A stretch of DNA of 64,000 nucleotides, from the NCBI GenBank assembly GCA_030530865.1, contig JAUMUC010000005.1, positions 1 through 64,000 of the forward strand, given 5' to 3'. Each line of letters begins with the position of its first letter. Position 1 is the first letter of the stretch. The notes beneath the pieces are model-generated. The model was given only the letters and a program-made list of their open reading frames with translations, searched no databases and was not told where the DNA came from. Origin of the DNA: Lactobacillus sp. Lineage in GTDB: Bacteria; Bacillota; Bacilli; Lactobacillales; Lactobacillaceae. Shown in pieces: positions 31,880 to 40,021 of the stretch. Position numbers and translations under genes: made by a program.

Positions 31880-33502
31880 CTATTTCAAAACAATTCCTGA
31901 GTCAGGTTCTAATAATAATTTTCCATCATGTAATTCATAATCACCGACAACCATTAACACATCAGTCTTGTCGGTATCAATTTCAATTGAGTGATGATCA
32001 AAATTCAAAGCAACTATTGCACTTTGATCATCCAAGTGTCTTTCGTAGACATAGGTTTTACCTGGAATATTCAACATCCGGTAAGCCCCTTTAGCAAATA
32101 ATTCAGTTTGCTTCAAACTGATCAACTTGCGGTAGAAGTTCAAAAAGCTATTTGGATCATCTTCTTGGTCCTGAGCACTAACATTTTGCTCATTAATTCC
32201 TTTGATCCAAGGTTCAACGTTTGAAAATCCACCATAAGGACTATCGTCCCAAAGCATAGGGCCACGACTTGCTAAGCGGTGCATCTGATTAACCATATCC
32301 ATCGCTTCATCTTTGGTAAGGCCAGCTTCGGTTGCTTCCTTAACAAAGCGGTCAACCGATTCATCACCTTCATATTCTGGAATATTAATATTCCGAAGTC
32401 CTAGTTCTTCACCGTAATAAATCACACTAGTTCCTTTTTGAAGGTGCATGAGCAATGCATACATTTTGGCTTGATTATCATTTTTTGCAAAACGTGTCGC
32501 AATCCGTGGTAAATCGTGATTATTCAAATATAGATTTGGTTTATCGACAGTTTGTTGCCAAACAACTTGATTTTGCTTAAAAGCCTCAAAGTCTAAATCA
32601 CGCGGTTGATATTGATCACTGAAGTTTGGATTCAATTTAGAAAGATCTTCAGTGAAATATCTAAAAGTAATTACGCTATCAAGTGCTGCCCCATTTGGAT
32701 CAAGATAATCGTTAGCTAAGGTAACGTCAGCACTAGAAGCTTCTCCAAGCAGATAGACATCTGGATATTCTGCTTTTAACGTGTGTGAAAACTCATTCAT
32801 CCATTCAAGTACTTGTGGACGATTTGCATAAAATGGTTCGGCGACAACTGGATCAATATTTCCCGGGAAATTCTGATAAAGATCTGCTTTGGCAACGTGG
32901 ATAAAGGCATCAATTCTTAAGCCGTCAACCCCTTTATCTAACCAAAAGCGTGCAATATCAAGCATTGCATGACGGACTTCTGGATTTTTCCAATTAAGGT
33001 CAGGCATGTGCTTATCAAATAAATGGAAATAATATTCACCTGTATTTAATGGATCCTTCTCCCAAACACTTCCGCCAAAGAAACTCGCCCAATTGTTGGG
33101 GCGTTTACCATTTTCACCAGCAAAAATATAGTAATCACGGTAAATACTATCCTTTGACTTAATTGCATCTTGGAACCATGGATGTTGATCACTTGTGTGA
33201 TTCAAGACAAAATCCATTAGCAAATGCATATCAAATTTGTGAGCTTCTTTTAATAATGCTTCGAAGTCTGCCATGCTACCCATTTGAGGATCAATAGCAT
33301 AGTAATTTGCCACATCGTACCCATTATCAACTTGTGGCGAAACATAGATTGGATTTAGCCACAAAGTATTTACTCCCAATTTTTTGAGATAAGGTAATCT
33401 TTTAATAATTCCTTGTAAGTCACCGACTCCATCTTGATTAGAATCTTGGAATGACTTTGGATATATTTGATAAATTACTGCGTTGTCATACCATTTTTTC
33501 AT
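31880..33502 (-). CDS. malL: Oligo-1,6-glucosidase / alpha-glucosidase (GH13_31)
   Basis: 540 residues. Conserved GH13 regions DFVLNHTS, GLRIDAFIH (nucleophile Asp), LLGEAS (acid/base Glu) and LNNHDLPR (Asp) are present; the start MKKWYDNAVIYQIYPKSFQD is typical of oligo-1,6-glucosidases and dextran glucosidases. It is intracellular and releases glucose from isomalto- or panose-type oligosaccharides. It is the first gene of the mal cluster after the double operator at 33538-33568. Alpha-1,6 versus alpha-1,4 preference cannot be fixed by eye. Confidence 0.88.
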   Translation of the reverse strand: MKKWYDNAVIYQIYPKSFQDSNQDGVGDLQGIIKRLPYLKKLGVNTLWLNPIYVSPQVDNGYDVANYYAIDPQMGSMADFEALLKEAHKFDMHLLMDFVLNHTSDQHPWFQDAIKSKDSIYRDYYIFAGENGKRPNNWASFFGGSVWEKDPLNTGEYYFHLFDKHMPDLNWKNPEVRHAMLDIARFWLDKGVDGLRIDAFIHVAKADLYQNFPGNIDPVVAEPFYANRPQVLEWMNEFSHTLKAEYPDVYLLGEASSADVTLANDYLDPNGAALDSVITFRYFTEDLSKLNPNFSDQYQPRDLDFEAFKQNQVVWQQTVDKPNLYLNNHDLPRIATRFAKNDNQAKMYALLMHLQKGTSVIYYGEELGLRNINIPEYEGDESVDRFVKEATEAGLTKDEAMDMVNQMHRLASRGPMLWDDSPYGGFSNVEPWIKGINEQNVSAQDQEDDPNSFLNFYRKLISLKQTELFAKGAYRMLNIPGKTYVYERHLDDQSAIVALNFDHHSIEIDTDKTDVLMVVGDYELHDGKLLLEPDSGIVLK

Positions 33503-33537
33503 AAGTTATTTCCTCCACCCAGGATATTACATGTATA

Positions 33538-33551
33538 TGTAAACGTTTACA
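33538..33551. promoter_or_regulatory. Operator O1 of the mal cluster (MalR/CcpA)
   Basis: TGTAAACGTTTACA, a perfect 14-nt palindrome of the LacI-family type, 36 bp upstream of the malL start codon. Confidence 0.75.
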
Positions 33552-33554
33552 AGA

Positions 33555-33568
33555 TGTTATCGGTAACA
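33555..33568. promoter_or_regulatory. Operator O2 of the mal cluster
   Basis: TGTTATCGGTAACA, a near-perfect palindrome whose centre is 17 bp from that of O1. The differing half-sites suggest it may bind a different LacI-family member or the same one more weakly. Confidence 0.6.
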
Positions 33569-33591
33569 AAAAAATAGGAGTATTGCTACTC

Positions 33592-34542
33592 CTATTTCGT
33601 TGAATTTCTAATAATTAACTTTGGTTTGATCATACATGAACCAATATTTTGTCCATGTTGATCAATCTTATGTAGTAATTTTTCAGCCAAGAGCTGGCCC
33701 ATTTCAAAAATGTCTTGTTTAACTGTTGTTAATTTAGGATGTGCCACTTGATCCAAGAAGACACCATCGTAACCGATCACACCGTATTCTTCAGGTAACT
33801 TCATGCCCTTTTCACGAATAGCCAAAGACACGCCAAGAGCAATACGGTCAGACGCACAGATAAAGCAAGTATTAGGCTTGATTTCGTCCCATTGATCTAG
33901 TACTAATTGCTTGGAAGCACTTGAATGGTTGGTAGTCCGATAGATTTGGGGAGTTAATAAATTACTTTGGACAACCGACATATAACCCGCTTCACGTGAA
34001 TATTCAAAAGGCTCTTTGACATTTAAGCCAATAAACACAATATTCTCATAGCCTTGTTTTAAAGCATATTCAGAGGCAACTCTAGTACCATATTCATTAT
34101 CATTGTCGACAAAATCAATATTTTCATGATTTTCGCCAAACAAAATAAATGGCTTCTTAATCTTTTTAAGTTCAGGATAATCGCTATGCCGAGCACCAGT
34201 GATAATCAAGCCATCATCAGGCGTAGCATCAATCTGAGACAGATCAGTAACCAATTGAATCGCATATTGCTTACTAGTCAATCCTTGTGCCACACCGAAA
34301 AGTAAGTTCATATAATACGGCTCGGTAGTGTCGATATCTTCTAAAGTGACAAATTTAACAACATTTGTCCGGTTGTTAACTAAAGCTCTGGCCACTGAAT
34401 TTGGTCGATAATTCAGTTCATCCATTGCTTTTTTAACTAATTCCTGCAATTCAGGTGCAACCAATTCTGGGTGATTGATTACACGTGAAACAGTCATTTT
34501 TGAAACGTTAGCAGCCTTTGCTACATCAGATAATGTAACCAT
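33592..34542 (-). CDS. malR: LacI-family maltose regulator, MalR type
   Basis: About 316 residues. The start chosen is the ATG of MVTLSDVAKAANVSKMTVSRVINHP, preceded by GGAG at correct spacing. An upstream ATG at 34554 lacks a ribosome binding site. The N-terminal helix-turn-helix and hinge (SVARAL) are of LacI/GalR type, followed by a periplasmic-binding-like sensor domain. It most likely represses the adjacent malL-to-malG cluster through the palindromes at 33538-33568 and its own gene through boxes at 34581-34615. The inducer is probably maltose or a derivative. Confidence 0.88.
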   Translation of the reverse strand: MVTLSDVAKAANVSKMTVSRVINHPELVAPELQELVKKAMDELNYRPNSVARALVNNRTNVVKFVTLEDIDTTEPYYMNLLFGVAQGLTSKQYAIQLVTDLSQIDATPDDGLIITGARHSDYPELKKIKKPFILFGENHENIDFVDNDNEYGTRVASEYALKQGYENIVFIGLNVKEPFEYSREAGYMSVVQSNLLTPQIYRTTNHSSASKQLVLDQWDEIKPNTCFICASDRIALGVSLAIREKGMKLPEEYGVIGYDGVFLDQVAHPKLTTVKQDIFEMGQLLAEKLLHKIDQHGQNIGSCMIKPKLIIRNSTK

Positions 34543-34580
34543 CTTTTTCTCCATAAACAAATTTTGTATATATTATAACC

Positions 34581-34615
34581 TAAAACGGTTACAAATATAA
34601 CCTGAAACGTTTACA
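34581..34615. promoter_or_regulatory. Pair of LacI-type operators upstream of malR
   Basis: TAAAACGGTTACA (34581-34593) and TGAAACGTTTACA (34603-34615), with centres 22 bp apart, just upstream of malR. They suggest autoregulation and/or CcpA control. Confidence 0.6.
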
Positions 34616-34636
34616 AAGAAAATTCTATTATAAAAA

Positions 34637-35833
34637 TTAGTTCTTAATAGCTGAACTAATTGCTTTAAATGGATTAACAGAATCCGTTTGTAGCATAAGT
34701 TTTGGATAAATTTTGACCATTAAATAAGTCAATAACACGTCGGCTAATAAAAGCAAGAACATTGATCCTAGCGATTCTAACGCAGATAAATATCCGCCCA
34801 TCATAAAGCTTGGTGCCAAAATTGGTGAGAAGAATGGCACAAATGACATAACCTTCAAAATCAAGCTTGGAGCACTTCCCAAGTTTGACATTGAAATGGC
34901 GAAAGTGATCAGAATTAAAATCACGACTGGACCCGATGCCTTACTTGCATCTTCAATTTTGCTTACTAAAGAACCAGCTAGAGCACTAAGTAGCATGAAG
35001 AAATAAATTCCCATTGCGACAAAAAGTACTACCCGAAAATCAAAATTTTTCAAAGTCTCATAACCGATTGAGCCTTTAGCAAGTAAACTATCAAGTTTAT
35101 GGAATTTAAAAGCTACAAAACCAATTGCAAAGTAGATTGCAAAGTGAGTGAGCATCACCATAGCCATCCCAAAGATTTTTCCTAAGAAGTAGTCGCCACC
35201 TTTAATTGATGACAAAATAACTTCCATGATCTTAGTACCTTTTTCAGAAACTATTTCTTGGGAAATAATTGAAGAGTAAGTGATCATGAAGAAGTAAAGA
35301 ATGATTGTAATGGCAATACTTGAAATGATCTTCGCAAGCTTCTTATTAGAATCCGCTGCATAATGCTTAACTACCTTTGGCGTTGTGTTTAATGTCTTTA
35401 ACTGTGCCGGGGTAATCTTGCTGGCGATAATGCTTACTCGCTTTTGTAAAATCGCCAACTTAGTTTCAATCTTCTGATCATCTTTAGCCGAGGTAGCAGT
35501 GCCGTAAATATTAGCTTTTATTTGCGAACCTGACAAGGAAATGACTGCGTAATTATCAAGTTTACCTTGTTTCAACTTCTTTTTTGCGGTTGCTAAATCG
35601 GTATTATCAACAACTCCTTGATAAGGAATTTTTTCATCTTTAACAACGTAAGCAATCGACAAGCTTTCATGATTCTTGGCTGAATTCATTCCACCAAATT
35701 GCATACTACTTGAGTTACTTATAAATAAATTAAAGGCCATAGCTAAAATTGGTGCTATCAGCATTACGTAAAAAGAAACTGATTTAACTTGTCTTATCCA
35801 AGTTTCTCTAATAACTAATCCGATCTTTTTCAT
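34637..35833 (-). CDS. ABC exporter permease, NatB type
   Basis: About 398 residues from the ATG behind AAAGGGGTG. One N-terminal membrane helix, an extracellular domain of ~150 residues, then five or six helices: the ABC-2/NatB architecture. EIVSEKGTKIMEVILSSI is typical of NatB permeases of Na+ or drug exporters. It starts 4 bp after its ATPase gene ends and needs it for function. The substrate is unknown. Confidence 0.82.
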   Translation of the reverse strand: MKKIGLVIRETWIRQVKSVSFYVMLIAPILAMAFNLFISNSSSMQFGGMNSAKNHESLSIAYVVKDEKIPYQGVVDNTDLATAKKKLKQGKLDNYAVISLSGSQIKANIYGTATSAKDDQKIETKLAILQKRVSIIASKITPAQLKTLNTTPKVVKHYAADSNKKLAKIISSIAITIILYFFMITYSSIISQEIVSEKGTKIMEVILSSIKGGDYFLGKIFGMAMVMLTHFAIYFAIGFVAFKFHKLDSLLAKGSIGYETLKNFDFRVVLFVAMGIYFFMLLSALAGSLVSKIEDASKASGPVVILILITFAISMSNLGSAPSLILKVMSFVPFFSPILAPSFMMGGYLSALESLGSMFLLLLADVLLTYLMVKIYPKLMLQTDSVNPFKAISSAIKN

Positions 35834-35837
35834 GCTA

Positions 35838-36716
35838 TCACCCCTTTGCCTTAATCCGGAAGATTTCATCTAATGTTGGTGGCTCTTGGGCAAAACGCTT
35901 GATATATTGACCGTGAGTCACTTCATCAAAGATTTGCTTACCGTAGCTTTCATCTTCAATTTCTAGCTTAAATGCATCATTGTTTCTGGTGACTTTCACT
36001 ACACCATCTAAACTAGCGAGGTAATTTTCATCAAAATCACCTTCAAGGAAGATATTAGTTGCACCAAAACTGTCACGAACACTTTTAACTGGTCCGTTCA
36101 GCACAACTTCACCAGAATCAATCATAATCAAGTTGTCACATAGACGACTAACATTGTCCATATTGTGATCTGAGAAAATGATAGTTGCTCCCTTTTTCTT
36201 TTCTTCAAGAATAATATCTTGCATCAGTGAGACATTTAAGGGATCTAAGCCACTAAACGGTTCATCCAAAATGATGTATTTAGGTTTATGCAAAAGGGTA
36301 ATAATAAATTGCACTTTTTGTTGATTACCTTTGGAAAGCTTTTTAACTTTGTCATTTACTTTCCCTTTAACCTGCAATTTCGTCATCCATTCAGGGATTT
36401 CATTCTTAAGCTGACTACGCTTTACGCCCTTCAAGGTAGCAATATATGCAATTTGATCATAAACTTTAATATTTTGAATCAGGCTCCGTTCTTCAGGAAG
36501 ATAGCCGACATTTTCATAGTTTAATGCTTCGCCATCGCTCCATTCGATCTCACCATCATATTTAACTAAATTCAAAAGTGCGTGAAAAAGAGTACTTTTT
36601 CCGGCACCGTTTTTCCCAATAATTCCCGTGATTTTCCCTGGCTCTAAATTGATATCGATATCTTTTAGAGCTTGGTAATCACCATAGTATTTATTAAGGT
36701 GCGTTACTTTTACCAT
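35838..36716 (-). CDS. ABC exporter ATPase, NatA type
   Basis: 292 residues with Walker A GKNGAGKST, signature LSKGNQQKVQF, Walker B YIILDEPFSGLDP and H-loop SDHNMD. The C-terminal ~75 residues form the domain seen in NatA/BcrA-type exporters. It is the first gene of a two-gene operon with the NatB-type permease. AT-rich DNA upstream borders the toxin-antitoxin region. Confidence 0.87.
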   Translation of the reverse strand: MVKVTHLNKYYGDYQALKDIDINLEPGKITGIIGKNGAGKSTLFHALLNLVKYDGEIEWSDGEALNYENVGYLPEERSLIQNIKVYDQIAYIATLKGVKRSQLKNEIPEWMTKLQVKGKVNDKVKKLSKGNQQKVQFIITLLHKPKYIILDEPFSGLDPLNVSLMQDIILEEKKKGATIIFSDHNMDNVSRLCDNLIMIDSGEVVLNGPVKSVRDSFGATNIFLEGDFDENYLASLDGVVKVTRNNDAFKLEIEDESYGKQIFDEVTHGQYIKRFAQEPPTLDEIFRIKAKG

Positions 36717-36820
36717 AAAGTAACCCCCCTTCTTTAATAATTTTGTAATAATTATAACTTACACCACGCAAAAATAAAAATAACCCTATTTAAATAAATC
36801 TTTAAAAATTAAAAAATAAA

Positions 36821-36919
36821 AAAACCGCCAGTTCAGCGACTGACGGTTTTTTATAACGCTGTTAGCTACCGTTTATACGGTTAGCATGAGAGAAGTTGTT
36901 TGCAGCAACTTCTCCTTCA
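36821..36919 (-). ncRNA. Antitoxin-like small RNA, copy 1 (orphan)
   Basis: Minus-strand RNA unit of ~100 nt. Promoter TTGCGA-N17-TATTAT (on the plus strand 36949-36954 and 36926-36931); a 5' hairpin with the conserved arm AACTTCTCC; a central ACCGTATAAACGGT hairpin followed by AGCT; and a terminator with stem ACTG-CGGT at 36824-36847. It shares these elements with the copies at 37203-37299 and 39929-40021 but has a different promoter sequence. No toxin reading frame adjoins its terminator. Function is inferred from the second copy. Confidence 0.55.
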
Positions 36920-36993
36920 CTGATAATAATAGTACTAATTACATTAGTTCGCAATATTTTTAATAAAATAATGCGTATTGTTATTTATAGTAG

Positions 36994-36999
36994 TATAAT
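36994..36999 (+). promoter_or_regulatory. -10 box of the toxin mRNA
   Basis: TATAAT, with only a poorly placed -35 (TTGTTA at 36979-36984). The transcript should start about 37006 and run to the terminator near 37228. Its 5' UTR contains GGTA...TACC and CTTCA/TGAAG hairpins; the second holds the ribosome binding site AGGAGG in its loop. Confidence 0.5.
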
Positions 37000-37053
37000 T
37001 ATCATTGCGAATTGAATAGACGGTAGCTGTTTACCTTCAAGGAGGTGAAGCCT

Positions 37054-37149
37054 ATGACTTTTTTCAAGGTGGAAAATCCTATTAGAAAGGAGACGGCTTG
37101 TACGCATGAAGTTATTGCGTACTATTTTACTTATTTTGATGATCATTAA
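37054..37149 (+). CDS. Overlapping 31-codon leader frame of the toxin mRNA
   Basis: A short reading frame beginning MTFFKVENPIRK, with an excellent AGGAGG at 8-nt spacing held in the loop of a 5-bp hairpin (37035-37050). It overlaps the hydrophobic toxin frame in another phase and ends 44 nt inside it. The peptide is not hydrophobic and looks like no family I know. The arrangement is reminiscent of mok/hok, where translation of an overlapping frame is needed for the toxin. It may be a regulatory frame rather than a product of interest. Confidence 0.45.
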   Translation: MTFFKVENPIRKETACTHEVIAYYFTYFDDH

Positions 37150-37195
37150 AGTGATCATTGAAATAATTGTTTTATTTATCTCACATGTGAGATAA
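37106..37195 (+). CDS. Hydrophobic small peptide, candidate type I toxin
   Basis: A 29-residue peptide, MKLLRTILLILMIIK then VIIEIIVLFISHVR: one continuous Ile/Leu-rich membrane helix with a positive N-terminus and a His/Arg C-terminus. This is the usual form of type I toxins that depolarise membranes, but I do not recognise it as Fst/Ldr, TxpA or holin-like. Its own ribosome binding site (AAGGAG about 37087-37092) is 13 nt away, longer than ideal, so it may rely on coupling with the overlapping frame at 37054. The mRNA ends at a hairpin directly downstream that is shared with a convergent small RNA. Confidence 0.6.
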   Translation: MKLLRTILLILMIIKVIIEIIVLFISHVR

Positions 37196-37202
37196 ATAAA
37201 AA

Positions 37203-37299
37203 CCGTCTGCTCAATGGCTGACGGTTTTCATTTAAAAAACCTCTAGCTACCGTTTATACGGTTCGCACGGGAGAAGTTGTTGACAGCAACTTCTCCTTT
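37203..37299 (-). ncRNA. Antitoxin-like small RNA, copy 2 (next to the toxin)
   Basis: About 97 nt transcribed against the toxin. Promoter TTGAAT-N17-TAATAT read on the minus strand (plus-strand 37329-37334 and 37306-37311). The 5' hairpin has a 10-bp stem GGAGAAGTTG/CAACTTCTCC (37270-37296), then the ACCGT/ACGGT hairpin, and a terminator stem ACCGTC/GACGGT (37202-37226) that also ends the toxin mRNA. The two RNAs are fully complementary over this terminator. They also share short TAGCT and GTTTA blocks between the toxin 5' UTR and this RNA, as in par/Fst-type systems. Confidence 0.6.
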
Positions 37300-37348
37300 T
37301 CTTTTATATTAATACATTACATAGTGAAATTCAATCATTTGGACATCA
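37209..37348. repeat. Left ~140-bp direct repeat flanking the R-M genes
   Basis: Nearly identical to 39932-40070 (offset 2722-2723), covering terminator, antitoxin body and antitoxin promoter up to the GACATCA at 37342-37348. The restriction gene ends 6 bp after it. Confidence 0.85.
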
Positions 37349-37353
37349 GATGA

Positions 37354-38631
37354 TTATTCTTCATCTTGTTCCATGAATCTTTCAAATGATCCGTATTTTG
37401 CAAAATCAATCCAAATATGCTTTGGATCATTTGTTTTATGCCACAATTTCACACTATCAACCCCATAGTTTTTTAGTCTATCCATCGTGACTATTTTTTT
37501 AGCTGGTTTATCATATTCCGTTCTTTGCGGTTCAAAAATACCTAACGCATTTAATAACCATGTTCCTAAAGCACTTTGTGGATTAGTTTGAAGCGATTTA
37601 AAATCCGATTGAGCAAACATAGCGGGTAATTGTTCACCATTTGGCAAATGCAATGTGAACTCATAGCTACTCTTTCCAGTAGAATCTTTGTATTGATAAT
37701 AATTGCTCATATCTATATTCTTATCAACCCATCTTGGCTTCTTTTTCCAAACATCTTTTGGTATAGGAATATAAGCTTCACCTGATGGTCTTGGTTTTCT
37801 ACTACCTTTTGTTTTTGGTTTACCATTCCATGCATTTATACCGCTTCTAGGAAGTACTTCCTTTTTAGAATATGAATATAAAGGTAAATATAAATAATCT
37901 ACTGATTCAGTATTGTCATATGTTTCTTGATTCTTTTTCAAAGCAAAAGCTTGCTTTAAAAAAGAGAATGGATCATCAAGCAGATTTATATCTGATTCAC
38001 ACAACAATGAGGTTTGCGATTCATCTGGCCCAAACCGCATATATATCTGACTATCACTGAATGTATATTTATAAGTTTTGTTTTTGTCCCTAAATGTAAT
38101 TCTTTTATTGGTCTTTTCTATCTTTTCAAGCGTATTCATATCTATTAGAGGATAACTAGTTTCATAGTATCGTAATTTTCCTGAATCTCTTGTTATATAG
38201 TGATATATATTTTTATCTTTAGACAATCCAAGCCTATTATAATCCGATAATAATCGCTCATTTTTTATCTTAGCAATATGCTCTATTAATTCTTCGTCTC
38301 CCAGTTTTTTTGCATCTTCAATTTCTTCCATGAAGCCTTTTATCTGCATAACCTTTTGAAAGGACGGTCTTGAACTTTTCCATGTTTTCAAACCTATACC
38401 AATATGTACATCATCGAAAATTGACATAATATCATGTGGTGTATTGTTAATATCCACTTCTTGTGATTCAAAACATTTTGCATATATAGTTTCTTGAAAT
38501 TTCGAATCTAAATAAGGAGCTTTATCTTCAGTAGATTTTTGATTAAATAGTTCAGATAAAGACGCAATCATACTGATATATTTTTCGTATTCGTCACGTT
38601 GTGTTTCTTTATATCTATCCCATATAGTCAT
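37354..38631 (-). CDS. Type II restriction endonuclease (NgoFVII-like C-terminal domain)
   Basis: 425 residues, encoded 13 bp behind a C5 methyltransferase, the standard order of a Type II unit. The C-terminal part (about 270-390) has the pattern SGINAWNG...GEAYIPIPKDVWKKKPRW...FTLHLPNGEQLPAMFAQSDFKSL, which I associate with the DNA-binding C-terminal domain of NgoFVII-type enzymes. The N-terminal part has FQETIYAKCFE, NNTPHDI and GIGLKTW, which could be a PD-(D/E)xK-like nuclease core, but the acidic residue before Lys is Leu. Target site is unknown; cleavage activity is inferred from pairing. It is AT-rich and accessory in look. Confidence 0.7.
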   Translation of the reverse strand: MTIWDRYKETQRDEYEKYISMIASLSELFNQKSTEDKAPYLDSKFQETIYAKCFESQEVDINNTPHDIMSIFDDVHIGIGLKTWKSSRPSFQKVMQIKGFMEEIEDAKKLGDEELIEHIAKIKNERLLSDYNRLGLSKDKNIYHYITRDSGKLRYYETSYPLIDMNTLEKIEKTNKRITFRDKNKTYKYTFSDSQIYMRFGPDESQTSLLCESDINLLDDPFSFLKQAFALKKNQETYDNTESVDYLYLPLYSYSKKEVLPRSGINAWNGKPKTKGSRKPRPSGEAYIPIPKDVWKKKPRWVDKNIDMSNYYQYKDSTGKSSYEFTLHLPNGEQLPAMFAQSDFKSLQTNPQSALGTWLLNALGIFEPQRTEYDKPAKKIVTMDRLKNYGVDSVKLWHKTNDPKHIWIDFAKYGSFERFMEQDEE

Positions 38632-38644
38632 TTACATTACTCTG

Positions 38645-39835
38645 CTATATCTCTTTAAACATTAAAAATACTTCATGTTTTTTCTTTTGAATAAGCTTCA
38701 AATATTCTTTATCAGATATTATTTTTAATCCAGAATTTTCAGCCTTATTCATTAATTCTTCTTTATTGTTAGCCGAAGCAAAAACACGGCTTTGACCTTC
38801 CATTTTGCCAAAAATACTTGTATATAATAATGCGTACTTTTTGTTAACATCTATATCAAGCTGATCATCATTATTTTTCATAGCATTAGCAATATTTTCA
38901 GCAATTCGTTTAATGACAGGTACAACAACAGAATTACCTGCTTGTTTATACAATCTACCATTTGATAATTTGGCCAATTTAAATTTTGCAGGATACCCTT
39001 GAACATTAAATGTTTCTTTAGGAGTCAATTTTCTAATTTGGCCATCATTAGTCAAAATTATTGGAACATTATGCCCACCTGTTCCCATATTTGCAGTTAA
39101 AGTAGGAACAACTCCAGACATGTTTTTTCTAACATATTGACGTCGCCACTGATAAATATAGTTAGTAGAAGTTACTTCTTTGGCTAGTTCTTCGTAAAAT
39201 GGTTGTTTATTTTTTCTATAATAATAGACTTCTTCTTTTTCATTATCAAAATCAATTAAATCTGATAATTTAGTTGTTAATTTTATTTTCCCTGGAAATT
39301 CAAACTTTTCAAAATCATTTTGATATCTAAAAGCTACTACATAAATACGCTCACGATTTTGAGGAATATTTCCGAACTCTTTGGAATTCAGAACCTTCCA
39401 TTTAATAGAATATCCATTGGTTACTAAGGCCTCAGAAATAACTTTAAATGTATTTCCATTGTCATGTGACACTAAATTCTTTACATTTTCAATAAACACA
39501 ACTCGTGGTTTATTGGCTTTTATCATTTTTAATAATTCGAAAAAAAGGTCTCCTCTATCATCATCAAAACCTTTTCGATATCCAGCTATTGAAAAGGCTT
39601 GGCAGGGGAATCCGCCAACAATCAAATCAGATTTTGGGATTTCATTGCTTTTAACTTCATGAATGTCTCTACCATCTAGAGGTGTATCTGGATAATTAAT
39701 CTTATATGTTTCTCTAGCATACTTATCAAATTCATTTGCATAAATGGTTTTAAAGGAATTTGTTTGTTCAAATCCTAATTCTATTCCTCCAACGCCAGCA
39801 AAAAAGGCATCTATTGTGTATAAGTGATCACTCAT
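38645..39835 (-). CDS. DNA (cytosine-5) methyltransferase, Type II
   Basis: 396 residues from the ATG behind GAGG; an upstream TTG is less likely. All C5-methyltransferase motifs are seen: motif I DAFFAGVGGIELGF, motif IV GGFPCQAFS with the catalytic Cys, motif VI FIENVKNL, motif VIII IPQNRERIYV and motif X YKQAGNSVVVPV. The target-recognition region contains QWRRQYVRKNMSG and TANMGTGGHNVP, a pattern I link with GC-rich sites such as GCSGC-type enzymes (weak inference). A C-terminal extension of ~65 residues follows. It protects host DNA from the endonuclease downstream. Confidence 0.9.
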   Translation of the reverse strand: MSDHLYTIDAFFAGVGGIELGFEQTNSFKTIYANEFDKYARETYKINYPDTPLDGRDIHEVKSNEIPKSDLIVGGFPCQAFSIAGYRKGFDDDRGDLFFELLKMIKANKPRVVFIENVKNLVSHDNGNTFKVISEALVTNGYSIKWKVLNSKEFGNIPQNRERIYVVAFRYQNDFEKFEFPGKIKLTTKLSDLIDFDNEKEEVYYYRKNKQPFYEELAKEVTSTNYIYQWRRQYVRKNMSGVVPTLTANMGTGGHNVPIILTNDGQIRKLTPKETFNVQGYPAKFKLAKLSNGRLYKQAGNSVVVPVIKRIAENIANAMKNNDDQLDIDVNKKYALLYTSIFGKMEGQSRVFASANNKEELMNKAENSGLKIISDKEYLKLIQKKKHEVFLMFKEI

Positions 39836-39928
39836 AAATATCCTCAACTCTTTTAGTCACAAATTCTAATATTCATAGTATATCATTGAATTAGTTTTAA
39901 GCATTATTTGTTGAGCAAACAAAAAAAG

Positions 39929-40021
39929 CCAGCTCAATGGCTGACGGTTTTTGATAAAAAACACCAAGCTACCGTTTATACGGTTCGCATGGGAGAAGTT
40001 GTTTGCCGCAACTTCTCCTTT
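39929..40021 (-). ncRNA. Antitoxin-like small RNA, copy 3 (orphan, next to the HAD gene)
   Basis: Same promoter as copy 2 (plus-strand ATTCAA 40051-40056 and ATATTA 40028-40033, 17-bp spacer), same GGAGAAGTTG hairpin arms with a changed loop, and the same ACCGT/ACGGT hairpin. The terminator 5' arm is altered to AGCCA, pairing with TGGCT. No toxin frame lies beyond it; the methyltransferase gene does. Confidence 0.55.

Noticed and set aside
34479..34496. parS-like ACACGTGAAACA inside malR
   Set aside because: It encodes the conserved helix-turn-helix residues (TVSRV) of LacI proteins, and only one half matches well; most likely chance.
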